Shown here piece by piece: positions 53,981 through 63,599 of a stretch of 64,000 nucleotides of DNA. Below the pieces are notes generated by a model, which saw only the letters and a list, made by a program, of their open reading frames with translations, was not told the DNA's origin and did not search any database. This DNA is from Saprospiraceae bacterium (GTDB taxonomy: Bacteria; Bacteroidota; Bacteroidia; Chitinophagales; Saprospiraceae), in assembly GCA_016722295.1 (NCBI GenBank), contig JADKGL010000035.1:1-64000 (forward strand), written 5' to 3'. The position numbers and the translations under genes are program-made. How positions within the stretch are numbered: position 1 is the first letter of the stretch; every line of letters starts with the position of its first letter.

Positions 53981-56380
53981 ATGAGACCTTATATATATCT
54001 ATGTTTTTTACACTTTTGCTTTAGTTTGTGTGGACAAGTTAGACTCAATGAAGTTTCTAATCACAATGAACATACTGTCACAGATGGCGATGGAGATACT
54101 CCAGACTGGTTAGAAGTATGGATTGCTTCTGGACTCAATGAAGAATATTATTTGAGCGATGATCCAGTTAATTTAAAAAAATGGAAGCTGCCTTATTCAA
54201 ATGTTACAGTCGATACTTTTTTACTTATTTTATTGAGTGGGAAAGACTATCAAAATACATATGAAATACATAGTAATTTTAGACTCAAAGAAAGTGGAGA
54301 TAAATTATTTTTAAGCAATAGTGTAAAGCTGATAGATTCTGTGTCTATTCCATTTATTCAAGAGGATTTTTCTTATCAAAGAAATTCTGATTTGTCTTGG
54401 AGCTGTACAAATTTTCCAAGTCCAGGTAAGCTAAATAACAGCAAAGTTGCAACATGCAATTTTATAGATTTTTCTATCAATCCAAATTCTGGATTTTATA
54501 ATAATAGTCTAGAAATAAAGCCTAGTCAAAAGATTAGTTCAGATATCCAGTTGCGCTATACGATCGATGGTTCAGTTCCAACATATAGTTCAACTTTGTT
54601 AAAATTTCCATTATTATTTGATTCAACAGTTGCCTTTCGAGTGCAAGCCTTTCAAGGCGACATTCCAGTATCTAATGTGATTGATCGAATTTATTTTATT
54701 GGAGAAAAAAAACATACAGTTCCCATCGTATCAATTGTTATACCTCCTTACGAATTATTTTCTGACTCGATTGGCTTATTTACTTTTGGCAAAAATGCAA
54801 TGCCAAATCATCCTTATCGCGGTGCAAATTTTTGGTCTGAGAGAGAAGTTACAGCTTCATTTGACTATTTTGTAAATAATAAAAATGTGCAAAGTGCAAA
54901 AATCGACATAGGTATGTATGGCGGTTCGGGATGTCGTACTCAAAATATGAAAGCAATAAAGTTATTGGCTAAAGAAAAGTATGATTTTCCATATTTTAAT
55001 TACAATTTTTTTTCGCAAAAAAATCAAGTGCATCAATTCAAACGGTTGGTATTGAGAAATTCAAGTAATGATTTTTTGAATGCGCATATGCGTGATGGAG
55101 CTGTACAGCGATTTGTATTGGAGAATAACTTTGATTTTGATGCTGTAGGTTATGAGCCTTGTGTTTTGTATATAAATGGAAAATATTGGGGTTTTTATAA
55201 TCTGAGAGAGAAAATAGACGAATATTTTTTTATAGGAAATTATGGTTTAAACAAGGATCAAATCCATCTTATGGAAGAAGATTCAACTGTCTTAGCGGGA
55301 GATCCTCAAGCTTTTGATAGTTTATATCGCTATTGTATATCTCATGATTTGTCATCGGATGAAAATTATAAAATTGTTGAAGAGCTTTTAGATATCTCAT
55401 CAATGATGGATTATTTTATAGTAGAAACATTTTTTAATAACACTGACTGGCCATACAATAATATTAAGTATTGGAAACCTAAAATAGGGGGAAAATGGAA
55501 GTATATTTTAATCGATACTGATGCTGCATTGAATGCGTATACATGGTCATTTCATAATGTTGATTTATTGGGAAAAATTCTTGGACCTTATGGAGATCAG
55601 AATAAGCATGTACTTATTCTGCGTGGATTGTTGCAACATAAGGAAGCTAGGAGATATTTTATCAATCGATATGCGGATCTTCTCAATAGTCTTTGTTTGC
55701 CTGGAATATTGGAAAATTCATTAGAAAAAACGATCTCAATTTTAGAACCAGAAATGCCTCAACATTATGCAAAGTGGGGTGGTTCTATTAATCATTGGTA
55801 TGATGTACTTAACAATGAAATAGTGGAGTTTGCACGAAATCGGAATCATTTTGCATTTGATTTTCTTGAGACTAATTTTAGTTTAAAGAATAAAAAAAGT
55901 ATTATAGTCAATACAATTCCGACAAAATCAGCAACAATAAAATTGAATAGTTTGTCACTTTACACCTTTCCTTGGGCAGGGTATTATTTTCCTTTGAATA
56001 GTATTGATGTCAGCGCAATTCCTGATAAAAAATTTAAGTTCAACTATTTTTTAGTTGACGGTGATACTATATTTCAACCAAATCTTAGTTTTCTAGAAAT
56101 AAATAATGTCGATTCGATCATTGCAGTGCTTGAAGAAGTTCCCAGCGAATCTTTGTCTAAAGTATTTTATAAAGGAAGCGATATTTATTTTGAATGGTAT
56201 CAAGAATTAAAATCAAATATTGATTTACTTATATACAATTGTAATGGTGCATTAATACAAAGGAGAACATTGGATGCCGTGAATGGATTTAATCATTTGA
56301 GATTGGACATGGAAGATGTAGTCAATGGTGTGTATTATTTGAAAGTTCAAGGAAAAGCATATCCATTTGTAAAAATGTAG
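53981..56380 (+). CDS. CotH-family exported protein with lamin-tail and chitobiase-like domains
   Basis: The 799-residue protein has a signal peptide (MRPYIYLCFLHFCFSLCGQ) and then a lamin-tail domain (about 20-160, LNEVSNHNEHTVTDGDGDTP). A chitobiase C-terminal-like domain follows (about 165-235, IQLRYTIDGSVPTYSS). The CotH kinase-like part (about 290-600) has IDIGMYGGSGCRTQNMKAIK, LRNSSNDFLNAHMRDGAVQR, YINGKYWGFYNLREKIDEYF, YFIVETFFNNTDWPYNNIKY and YILIDTDAAL. It ends with a T9SS domain (about 715-799, GVYYLKVQGKAYPFV). It is probably exposed at the surface. Kinase-like residues are partly conserved, so activity is uncertain. Confidence 0.87.
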   Translation: MRPYIYLCFLHFCFSLCGQVRLNEVSNHNEHTVTDGDGDTPDWLEVWIASGLNEEYYLSDDPVNLKKWKLPYSNVTVDTFLLILLSGKDYQNTYEIHSNFRLKESGDKLFLSNSVKLIDSVSIPFIQEDFSYQRNSDLSWSCTNFPSPGKLNNSKVATCNFIDFSINPNSGFYNNSLEIKPSQKISSDIQLRYTIDGSVPTYSSTLLKFPLLFDSTVAFRVQAFQGDIPVSNVIDRIYFIGEKKHTVPIVSIVIPPYELFSDSIGLFTFGKNAMPNHPYRGANFWSEREVTASFDYFVNNKNVQSAKIDIGMYGGSGCRTQNMKAIKLLAKEKYDFPYFNYNFFSQKNQVHQFKRLVLRNSSNDFLNAHMRDGAVQRFVLENNFDFDAVGYEPCVLYINGKYWGFYNLREKIDEYFFIGNYGLNKDQIHLMEEDSTVLAGDPQAFDSLYRYCISHDLSSDENYKIVEELLDISSMMDYFIVETFFNNTDWPYNNIKYWKPKIGGKWKYILIDTDAALNAYTWSFHNVDLLGKILGPYGDQNKHVLILRGLLQHKEARRYFINRYADLLNSLCLPGILENSLEKTISILEPEMPQHYAKWGGSINHWYDVLNNEIVEFARNRNHFAFDFLETNFSLKNKKSIIVNTIPTKSATIKLNSLSLYTFPWAGYYFPLNSIDVSAIPDKKFKFNYFLVDGDTIFQPNLSFLEINNVDSIIAVLEEVPSESLSKVFYKGSDIYFEWYQELKSNIDLLIYNCNGALIQRRTLDAVNGFNHLRLDMEDVVNGVYYLKVQGKAYPFVKM

Positions 56381-56384
56381 AAAT

Positions 56385-56420
56385 AAAAAAACCGACCAAT
56401 GAAAACATTGATCGGTTTTA
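56385..56420. terminator. Bidirectional terminator between CotH and DUF3078 genes
   Basis: ACCGACCAATG and CATTGATCGGT pair around AAAA, with an A-run before and a T-run after, so the hairpin serves both convergent genes. Confidence 0.9.
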
Positions 56421-56441
56421 AATATTTTTAATAAATTTCTT

Positions 56442-57476
56442 TTAGAAATTTCTATTGTATGTCAACAGAATTTGCTCGATGATATTTGGTCTTTTACCTA
56501 CACCACTAACACCTCCTACAGCATTTTTATCTGAAATGCTATTGGTCTTATTGTCATCATAATAAGCATCACCTCTCATAAGTAAATTGAAACCTTTGAA
56601 TATTTCAACTCCAATTTGATTTAACCATACGATATCGATATTTTGTGGTTTGTCCAAGTAGTCATTCAATAAAGCTAAGTTACTAGTGAAGCTAAGTTTT
56701 TTAAAGAATGTATTAGTGTATCCGATTTTTGCAATAGAACCTAAACCAAATTTTGTTTGATTGTATTCAGTTGTACTGCCATCTTTTAATTTTGTGCCGT
56801 GCAAACCAAGATTTGCAATATTCTTATCGCCAATATAAGTTATTTGAGCCCCTATTGGTGAGTAGAATACACTCCAATGTGAATTTGGTGTATACTTCAT
56901 ACCTGGTGCAAAAGTAATTAGTGCTGGTGAAAATAATTTTGATACAAGAGTTGTATTAAATCCACCTTCATTAATTTTTTTCAAATAAACCTTTTTGTTT
57001 GTAGCATCTAAATGTGATGGTAATAATTGGCTTAATAAACCTAAGTCAGCTGAATAAGCCCATTTAGATCCTGTTTTAGTTTGATAAGATACGTTTGAAT
57101 TAAAATTTAAAATATCCAATGCCTTTTCAAATGGGAATTTTGTATCAGAGTTTGGTACGACTGTACCAGCACCGATTCTTTGTGTAGCCACATTTGTCAA
57201 TAATGTATTCTTCCAAGAAAGTAATCCTTTCTTTAAGTTTGCATTGTATCCTATTGCCCCCCCAATCCCAAGTCTATTTGAACCACCACCTGCATATGGA
57301 TTGATGTTTAACAATTGACCCAAATCTAAGCCAAGTCCACCTTTGCGCACCCAACCATCTTTGTCTTCCATAGCCATGGTTTCTTTTAATTTAGCTTCTC
57401 TTGCTTTGTCATCATTCTGTCCAAACACAGATAAAGTAATTGATAAAAATAGAATTTGTAAAAAAACTTTTTTCAT
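56442..57476 (-). CDS. DUF3078 outer-membrane-like protein
   Basis: The 344-residue protein has a signal peptide (MKKVFLQILFLSITLSVFGQ). The DUF3078 pattern follows: GWVRKGGLGLDLGQLLNINP, YAGGGSNRLGIGGAIGYNAN, LLSWKNTLLTNVATQRIGAG, KWAYSADLGLLSQLLPSHLD and MKYTPNSHWSVFYSPIGAQI. Alternating beta strands and a final YNRNF with a C-terminal Phe fit an outer-membrane barrel. The function is unknown. It lies 33 bases downstream of the MscS-like gene on the same strand, so the minus-strand genes 59173-56442 may be one operon. Confidence 0.85.
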   Translation of the reverse strand: MKKVFLQILFLSITLSVFGQNDDKAREAKLKETMAMEDKDGWVRKGGLGLDLGQLLNINPYAGGGSNRLGIGGAIGYNANLKKGLLSWKNTLLTNVATQRIGAGTVVPNSDTKFPFEKALDILNFNSNVSYQTKTGSKWAYSADLGLLSQLLPSHLDATNKKVYLKKINEGGFNTTLVSKLFSPALITFAPGMKYTPNSHWSVFYSPIGAQITYIGDKNIANLGLHGTKLKDGSTTEYNQTKFGLGSIAKIGYTNTFFKKLSFTSNLALLNDYLDKPQNIDIVWLNQIGVEIFKGFNLLMRGDAYYDDNKTNSISDKNAVGGVSGVGKRPNIIEQILLTYNRNF

Positions 57477-57509
57477 GATTAAAAAATATTAAATAATAAA
57501 AATTTCGTT

Positions 57510-58316
57510 TTACGAGTTATAAATTTCGATGCGTTCTTTAGCTAATTTATTAAGTGGTATTATAACTTCTTTGTTGTCGCATTCTAAAGTGATGGATGTT
57601 TTATCAATATCTATAATAGTACCAGTAACACCATCTAATGTTACTTTCTGACCAATATTCAATTTGTCTTTACTATAAAATGAAACTAAAAAATTGGCCA
57701 CCATGTCTTTTGAAGCAAATCCATAGCCTATTGCAAAAGCAAGTGCCACACCACCTATTAGAATTGAAATATTTGTGGCAATAAAACTAGTATTCACTTT
57801 TGCTTGGCCAAGAGCACTTATTAGTACATTTATTAATACAAAATAAAAAACGGCATTAGCAATAAAACCTCCTGAGGGAATACCAAAACTTTTTGTGGCT
57901 TTAAGTGTCGCGTCCTTTATAAAATCAGCAAATAAAAAACCTACAAATAAGAGAACTAATGCAGTAATTAGGTTTGGTACCCAATTGATAATATCTTTGA
58001 TTAATTGCGATAAGGCTTCCATGCCTAATGCATCGGTAGCCGCAACAATAAATATAAGAAAAATAAAGTAATATACTATTGAAGATATTATCAGACTAGG
58101 GATGACTTTGAAATTGGATTTTGCCAACATGTCTGATTCATTAATTTTATCAGCCATTTTATCAATACCAAATTTTTCAAAAAGCTTGCAAATAAACTTT
58201 TTAACCATATTAGATACGATGTATCCAATGATTAAGAGGATAATTGCTCCAACTAATTTAGGAATAAAATCAAGGAATCCTAATAGTAAGTGTCTGACAT
58301 TTTCTGCAATTTGCAT
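57510..58316 (-). CDS. MscS-like small-conductance mechanosensitive channel
   Basis: The 268-residue protein has four or five membrane helices (LVGAIILLIIGYIVSNMV, SLIISSIVYYFIFLIFIVAA, LITALVLLFVGFLFADF, IANAVFYFVLINVLISAL and NISILIGGVALAFAIGYGF). A small MscS beta domain follows (about 215-265): ASKDMVANFLVSFYSKDKLN, LDGVTGTIIDIDKTSITLEC. The MscS pore helix pattern GGVALAFAIGYGFASKDMVANF is visible. It belongs to the TM-helix-repeat group of mechanosensitive channel-like proteins. It lies downstream of the small protein and the ECF sigma factor, so it may be regulated with them. Confidence 0.83.
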   Translation of the reverse strand: MQIAENVRHLLLGFLDFIPKLVGAIILLIIGYIVSNMVKKFICKLFEKFGIDKMADKINESDMLAKSNFKVIPSLIISSIVYYFIFLIFIVAATDALGMEALSQLIKDIINWVPNLITALVLLFVGFLFADFIKDATLKATKSFGIPSGGFIANAVFYFVLINVLISALGQAKVNTSFIATNISILIGGVALAFAIGYGFASKDMVANFLVSFYSKDKLNIGQKVTLDGVTGTIIDIDKTSITLECDNKEVIIPLNKLAKERIEIYNS

Positions 58317-58346
58317 AGTTTTTAGTTTGAGGGGTTGGTTTTTTGT

Positions 58347-58595
58347 TTATGATGGATATTTGGATTGTTGAACCAATTTATCAGTAGAGCTTCCACCAAC
58401 ATTAGTATATTTTTTATCCTCTTCAAGCATTTTTCCATAGATCTGTGCTTGTTTTGGTAAAAATAATTCGATCAAGTTTCCAAGAAATTGAAAAAAATTC
58501 AAATTGCTTTTAATTTTCCTCTCTACCAAAGGTGCTTGATTTTTCTCGAACTGAGAAATTTTTTCCTGATTTAAATTCTTAAAATTATTCATCAT
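58347..58595 (-). CDS. Small protein of unknown function coupled to an ECF sigma factor
   Basis: The 82-residue protein (MMNNFKNLNQEKISQFEKNQ) overlaps the sigma factor gene by 4 bases (ATGA). It is polar and helical, with KSNLNFFQFLGNLIELFLPK as its one hydrophobic amphipathic stretch, and no signal. The position between an ECF sigma factor and an MscS-like channel would suit an anti-sigma or regulatory protein, but it has no recognisable anti-sigma domain or membrane segment. I do not know the family. Confidence 0.55.
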   Translation of the reverse strand: MMNNFKNLNQEKISQFEKNQAPLVERKIKSNLNFFQFLGNLIELFLPKQAQIYGKMLEEDKKYTNVGGSSTDKLVQQSKYPS

Positions 58596-59173
58596 TCTAT
58601 GTGATTTATTTTAACAAATGATTCTCTAAAACGCTGTTTTGCTCTTTTAATTTTCATTTTTATTGCACTCTCAGTTTTTTCCATTACCCCACAAATTTCT
58701 TTAATGGACATATCATCCATATATTTCATAAGTAAAACTGCTTTATCATGAGGATGTAGTACATCCATTACTTTTTCTATTTGCGCCATATCTACCTCTT
58801 GAAGCCAATTGTCTTCGTTTTCATCTTCAAAATCTATCTCTTCGCCAACATTATCTATAGACTGAATAGTCATTTTTTTGCTTTTTCTGATGGCGTCGAT
58901 ACAATAATTGTAGGTGATAGAGTATACCCAAGTGGAAAATTTTGATTTTTCTCCAAATTTGCTAAGATTGACCAAAATTTTCATAAAAACATCGTGCACG
59001 GCATCTGATGCCTCAGCTTCTTCTTTGAAAAAACTTAGACATTTTCCGAATATCTTACCAGAATACCTCTTGTAAATCTCCGAAAAGTACTTATCCTTTT
59101 GAGTTTTTAAGTATAAATCAACTATTTCCTCATCGGATGCTTGATTTATTCTGATTTCGATTTGTTGGGGCAC
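58592..59173 (-). CDS. ECF-type RNA polymerase sigma factor
   Basis: The 193-residue protein has region 2 (KRYSGKIFGKCLSFFKEEAE, AVHDVFMKILVNLSKFGEKS, FSTWVYSITYNYCIDAIRKS) and region 4 (HPHDKAVLLMKYMDDMSIKE, ICGVMEKTESAIKMKIKRAK). This is a sigma-70 family ECF factor. The linker is acidic (EEIDFEDENEDNW). It overlaps the next gene by 4 bases. It probably directs the minus-strand gene group with MscS-like and DUF3078 genes, by position only. Confidence 0.9.
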   Translation of the reverse strand: MPQQIEIRINQASDEEIVDLYLKTQKDKYFSEIYKRYSGKIFGKCLSFFKEEAEASDAVHDVFMKILVNLSKFGEKSKFSTWVYSITYNYCIDAIRKSKKMTIQSIDNVGEEIDFEDENEDNWLQEVDMAQIEKVMDVLHPHDKAVLLMKYMDDMSIKEICGVMEKTESAIKMKIKRAKQRFRESFVKINHIE

Positions 59174-59268
59174 CGAATTAAATGATTAATTTTGTCACTT
59201 GAATATTTTTGACGAAAATACTGAAAAAAGTAACATATATAAAATATTTGTAATTTAAAATACGATAA

Positions 59269-60690
59269 ATGTCAATTTTTAGCTTAAAAACAAGGTTATT
59301 TAGTCTGAAAGTCATGTTTTTTCTTTGTTTCATTGAATTCAATGCAATTCAAGCCCAAGATGTTGAAACAGATGCTTTTTTTATTAAAGATATATACGAT
59401 CAGGCACTTACTGACCAAATGAGTTATCGTTGGTTACATTATTTATCTGAAAATATAGGTGGTCGAATAGCCGGTTCACCTCAATCCATGGCTGCTATAG
59501 AATTCACTCACCAGATATTGGATACCTTGAATTGCGATCAAGTCTATAATCAACCCTGCAAAGTAAATTATTGGTATAGAGGGGCTAAAGAACAAGTTCG
59601 AATCGTTAATCATTCAAAATTGGGATCAATAGACTTGAAATGTCTTGCTTTAGGTGGATCCGGAGCATCTCCAACAGCAGGTCTCGTAGCTGAAGTTATT
59701 GAGTTTTCCTCTATAGAAGATGCTAAGAAAAATCCAAGTCTTATGAAAGGTAAAATTGTATTTTTTAGTCGTCCCTTTGATCAAAAATTTGTAAAGACTT
59801 TTCATGCTTATGGCTCAGCAGTAGATCAGAGAGTCCAAGGACCGAATATCGCTGCTAAAGCGGGAGCAAAGGCTTGTATAGTAAGATCGATGAGCTCAAG
59901 GACTGATGATGTGCCACATACGGGAGGAACTTTATTCGACAAAGAAGTGAGTCCAATACCTGCAATTGCGATATCTACAAAAGCCGCTGATCAATTAAAG
60001 ACGGCTATCGCAGAAGGCACTACTTCGATTTATGTAAAAACTAGTTGTGAGAATAGAGGTGAAAAACAAAGTTATAGTGTCATCGGTGAAATTAAGGGAA
60101 GTGAAAAACCTGAAGAAATTATATTAATAGGCGGTCATCTGGATTCATGGGATGTTGGTGGTGGCGCCCATGATGATGGAGCAGGTTGTGTCCAATCTAT
60201 GGAAGTGATTTATTTGTTGCAGAAATTGAATTACAAACCAAAACGAACGATTCGTTGTGTACTTTTCCAAAATGAAGAAAACGGACTAGCTGGAGGAAAA
60301 GAATATGCGCGTGTGTCTAATGAAAATAAAGAATTTCATCTCGCCGCAATAGAATCTGATGCTGGTGGATTTTCGCCGCGTGGATTTGGTTTTGATGCAG
60401 ATACATCAGTGATTAGTAAGTATATTGGTTTTTTTAAATCTTGGAGTGAATTGCTTGAGCCTTATGATTTAAGAATCTGGAAAGGCGGAGGTGGCGCTGA
60501 TATCGGTCCTTTGAAAAGTCAGAAGGGAATGTTGTTTGGACTTAGTCCAGATTCGCAGCGATATTTTGATTACCACCATACAGAAATTGATCGAATCGAG
60601 ACAGTTCATCCTAGAGAACTGGCTTTGGGATCTGCGGCAATGACAAGTTTGGTTTATTTGATTGATAAATATGGATTGACTACGCCATGA
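59269..60690 (+). CDS. M28 family exported metallopeptidase
   Basis: The 473-residue protein has an N-terminal signal with the hydrophobic stretch VMFFLCFIEFNAIQAQ. A protease-associated domain lies at about 130-260 (ASPTAGLVAEVIEFSSIEDA, GKIVFFSRPFDQ). The M28 zinc site follows: IILIGGHLDSWDVGGGAHDD, GAGCVQSMEVIYLL, CVLFQNEENGLAGGKEY, LAAIESDAGGFSPRGFG and YHHTEID. His, Asp, Glu, Asp and His are all present, so it should be active. It is probably an exported aminopeptidase or carboxypeptidase. It overlaps hpt by 4 bases (ATGA), so they are co-transcribed. Confidence 0.9.
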   Translation: MSIFSLKTRLFSLKVMFFLCFIEFNAIQAQDVETDAFFIKDIYDQALTDQMSYRWLHYLSENIGGRIAGSPQSMAAIEFTHQILDTLNCDQVYNQPCKVNYWYRGAKEQVRIVNHSKLGSIDLKCLALGGSGASPTAGLVAEVIEFSSIEDAKKNPSLMKGKIVFFSRPFDQKFVKTFHAYGSAVDQRVQGPNIAAKAGAKACIVRSMSSRTDDVPHTGGTLFDKEVSPIPAIAISTKAADQLKTAIAEGTTSIYVKTSCENRGEKQSYSVIGEIKGSEKPEEIILIGGHLDSWDVGGGAHDDGAGCVQSMEVIYLLQKLNYKPKRTIRCVLFQNEENGLAGGKEYARVSNENKEFHLAAIESDAGGFSPRGFGFDADTSVISKYIGFFKSWSELLEPYDLRIWKGGGGADIGPLKSQKGMLFGLSPDSQRYFDYHHTEIDRIETVHPRELALGSAAMTSLVYLIDKYGLTTP

Positions 60691-61223
60691 GTATTATTCG
60701 AGTTGGAGAATTCCAGTTTAAAAAATTCATAGACAAAGAAAAAATCGCAGAGCTAATTTTGAAAATGGCAAAAGAAGTCGATGCGTTTTACAATGAAAAA
60801 GATGAACTTGAATTTATCGTTATTCTAGATGGCAGTTATCATTTTGCATCAGATTTTACTCGAGTTTTTCCCCGTGACGCGAAAGTATATTTTATAAAAG
60901 CAAAGTCCTATGTAGGCTTAAAAAGTTCTGGTGATGTAAAGATTCAAGGACTTGAAGAGATAGAAATAAAAGGTAAACATTTGCTCATATTAGAAGATAT
61001 AGTAGAAACAGGAAATACGCTTTTTTCTATAATAGAAGCCATCAATATAAAAGCTCCAGCCTCATTGCGATTGGCAAGTCTTTTTGTCAAACCCAGTGAA
61101 ATGAAAAAATCAATCCACATCGATTTTTATGGATTACAAATTGGATCAGAATTTATAGTAGGGTATGGATTGGATTATAATGGATATGGAAGAACGTTTC
61201 CTGATGTTTATGTGAAAATTTAA
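60687..61223 (+). CDS. hpt: Hypoxanthine/purine phosphoribosyltransferase
   Basis: The 178-residue protein has FIVILDGSYHFASDFTRVFP, YFIKAKSYVGLKSSGDVKIQ, and the PRPP loop LILEDIVETGNTLFSIIEAI with the usual acidic pair, then VKPSEMKKSIHIDFYGLQIG and FIVGYGLDYNGYGRTFPDVY. That is the HPRT pattern. It salvages hypoxanthine or guanine to nucleotides. The start overlaps the M28 peptidase gene by 4 bases. Confidence 0.9.
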   Translation: MSIIRVGEFQFKKFIDKEKIAELILKMAKEVDAFYNEKDELEFIVILDGSYHFASDFTRVFPRDAKVYFIKAKSYVGLKSSGDVKIQGLEEIEIKGKHLLILEDIVETGNTLFSIIEAINIKAPASLRLASLFVKPSEMKKSIHIDFYGLQIGSEFIVGYGLDYNGYGRTFPDVYVKI

Positions 61224-61350
61224 ATAATTTGTGGCGAACCTATTGGTTCTTATTCGAGGTTAAAGCTTTTTTTCCGACGGCTTTTTCATTGCACTATCAC
61301 TGGATGAACATATTTTATTTTTGCATGTTTTAACTCAAAATTCATGCATT

Positions 61351-61590
61351 ATGCATACATTGCAAATAAGAAATATCCCAGATGAATTGTACAATAAATT
61401 GGTGGCTTCATCTGAAGAATCTAGAAGGAGCCTTACGCAGGAAGCCATTGTATTATTGGAAAAAGCAGTAAATCAAAATACCAACCATAAAAAAAAGTTG
61501 GCAATAGAGACGATAAAAAAGACTAGAATAAAATCCAATCTCCCAATATCTGAAATTAATGCTTTAATCAGAAAAGAAAGAGATAAATGA
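61351..61590 (+). CDS. Ribbon-helix-helix antitoxin, FitA/VapB-like
   Basis: The frame is open from 61321, but MHTLQIRNIPDELYNKLVAS at 61351 is the natural start (79 residues). It is a FitA/Arc-type ribbon-helix-helix: LQIRNIPDELYNKLVASSEE and RRSLTQEAIVLLEKAV. A basic, flexible tail follows (NHKKKLAIETIKKTRIKSN), the part that blocks a PIN toxin. It overlaps the toxin gene by 4 bases (ATGA), the normal order for an antitoxin-toxin pair. Confidence 0.85.
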   Translation: MHTLQIRNIPDELYNKLVASSEESRRSLTQEAIVLLEKAVNQNTNHKKKLAIETIKKTRIKSNLPISEINALIRKERDK

Positions 61591-61982
61591 GAGTCGTGAT
61601 TGATACAAATATTATTATCTATTATTTGTACAGTAATAAAATGGAATTGGACACTTTTTTTATGGAATCTACGATATGTGCACCTTTGTTTATCCAAGTA
61701 GAATTAGGTCAAGTATTATGGAAATTAAACAAGAATAGTAAAAAAAGTCAATCATCGAAAATACACAATAAATTAATCACTGCCTTGAATCTTATCGATG
61801 AATTTTATTCTGAAGCTGAAATTGCAAAATCAGCAATGGACTTGTCTTTTACATTTGATCATAGTTATTATGATTCAATTTTTTTGGCTTTAGCTCAAAA
61901 TTTGAATTGCCCCATATTCTCGTATGATAAGAAAATCCTAACTATAGCGAATAAGCTCGGTATCGAAACGATTGATTTATAA
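61587..61982 (+). CDS. PIN-domain toxin, VapC/FitB-like
   Basis: The 131-residue protein begins MRVVIDTNIIIYYLYSNKME. The PIN acidic residues are Asp in VIDTNI (residue 6), Glu in VELGQVLW, Asp in HSYYDSIFLALAQ and Asp in SYDKKIL. All are present, so it should be an RNase toxin. It forms a pair with the ribbon-helix-helix antitoxin upstream. The function may be plasmid/island maintenance or stress arrest. Confidence 0.87.
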   Translation: MRVVIDTNIIIYYLYSNKMELDTFFMESTICAPLFIQVELGQVLWKLNKNSKKSQSSKIHNKLITALNLIDEFYSEAEIAKSAMDLSFTFDHSYYDSIFLALAQNLNCPIFSYDKKILTIANKLGIETIDL

Positions 61983-62203
61983 ATTTTTATTAAAGAACTG
62001 CCTACTCAGGACCAGTGGTTCCACCATTAAAACCTATGGTGGAGCCTGTAGAATTGAATGTGGGGGGCAATCGCCGCAGTTTTACACAAGAATCTACAAT
62101 TTTAAATTAGCAATAATGTAGGCTTACTACATTTATATCAACATAATTAAGTATAAAGCACACATTTATATAAATTAATACGTACTTTTACAAAAAATTT
62201 ACT

Positions 62204-63517
62204 ATGTATCGATCATTGTACTCAAAACTAATTGAATGGCAAAAAAGACCTAGTCAAAAGCCTCTTATTCTCCAAGGCGCAAGACAAGTGGGAAAAACAT
62301 GGTTAATGAAGGAATTTGGAAATAAAGAATATGAGCAAACTGCCTATTTTAATTTTGAAATCTCAAAGGAATTACATTCATTATTTAAATCTGGATTTGA
62401 CATTTCTAACATTTTATCAGGCTTAGAAATATTGTGTGGGTTTAAAATCAAAGAACAGAATACTTTGATCATATTTGATGAGATCCAAGCATGTCCAGAA
62501 GCGATAAGTTCTTTAAAGTATTTTTGTGAAGCAAATCTAAAATATCATGTTATTGCTGCAGGTTCGTTATTAGGTGTATCGATTCATCAAGGCACATCTT
62601 TTCCAGTAGGAAAAGTTGAATTCATTCAATTACATCCTATGGACTTTCATGAATTCTTACATGCGTTGGACAAGGTGAATTTACTTACTGTACTTAAATC
62701 AAATAACTTTGAATTGATTCATGCTTTTCACTATCAATTTATAGAACTATTAAAACAATATTTTTTTGTAGGCGGAATGCCTGAAGTTGTAAAATCATTT
62801 GCTTTATCCAAAGATTTTCACCAAGTAAGAAATCTTCAACAGAATATTCTATTAGCATATGAAAATGATTTTTCAAAACATGCACCTTTGAACCAAATAG
62901 CAAGATTGAGGATGGTGTGGCAATCTATAGTAGGTCAGTTGGCAAAAGAAAACAGTAAATTTATTTATAATCAACTCAGATCAGGAGCTAGAGCTAAAGA
63001 TTTTGAAATAGCTATTGAATGGCTGAAAGATGCAGGGTTGATCCAAAAAGTTTTTCGGATTAAAAAAAGCGCTTTACCCATTGAATCTTATGCAGATCTA
63101 GCTGATTTTAAAATTTATTTGAATGACATTGGGCTCATGTGCGCTATGGGAAATTTACATCAAACTATACTCTTAAAAGACCATCATTTATTTACAGAAT
63201 TTAAAGGTATTATAACTGAACAGTTTGTCTTACAGCAACTCATTGCAGCAAATTACAAACCCTTTTATTGGAGCCCTGAAACAGGTATATCAGAGGTAGA
63301 TTTTGTAATTCAAAGAGGAAATCAAATTATACCGATTGAAGTAAAATCTAATGAAAATCTAAAATCCCGAAGTCTGAGCAGCTTTTTTGAGCGATATAAA
63401 CCTGAGACATGTATTAGAACTTCTCTTGCAGCATACAAAAAACAAGAATGGATGGAGAATATTCCATTGTATGGATTTCTTTCTTGGTTAGAGTCAGAGC
63501 TTTACAGAGATCTTTGA
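62204..63517 (+). CDS. AAA_14/DUF4143 family ATP-binding protein
   Basis: The 437-residue protein begins MYRSLYSKLIEWQKRPSQKP. Walker A is LQGARQVGKTWLMKEF (residue about 24-32), and Walker B is TLIIFDEIQACPEAISSLKY. AGSLLGVSIHQGTSFPVGKV and IQLHPMDFHEFLHAL are typical of the AAA_14 family. The C-terminal DUF4143 domain carries GIITEQFVLQQLIAANYKPF, YWSPETGISEVDFVIQRGNQ and PIEVKSNENLKSRSL, a nuclease-like end of the Mrr/PD-(D/E)xK style (EVDF, EVKS). It is a common mobile-type gene. It is followed by an Rpn-type remnant. Confidence 0.85.
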   Translation: MYRSLYSKLIEWQKRPSQKPLILQGARQVGKTWLMKEFGNKEYEQTAYFNFEISKELHSLFKSGFDISNILSGLEILCGFKIKEQNTLIIFDEIQACPEAISSLKYFCEANLKYHVIAAGSLLGVSIHQGTSFPVGKVEFIQLHPMDFHEFLHALDKVNLLTVLKSNNFELIHAFHYQFIELLKQYFFVGGMPEVVKSFALSKDFHQVRNLQQNILLAYENDFSKHAPLNQIARLRMVWQSIVGQLAKENSKFIYNQLRSGARAKDFEIAIEWLKDAGLIQKVFRIKKSALPIESYADLADFKIYLNDIGLMCAMGNLHQTILLKDHHLFTEFKGIITEQFVLQQLIAANYKPFYWSPETGISEVDFVIQRGNQIIPIEVKSNENLKSRSLSSFFERYKPETCIRTSLAAYKKQEWMENIPLYGFLSWLESELYRDL

Positions 63518-63599
63518 TAGCATTAAATCTTTAAGGAACTATTTTAATTTCTTTTCTACTTATATTTATCAGACAGTTGGGTTAACTGAAACTGAATTT

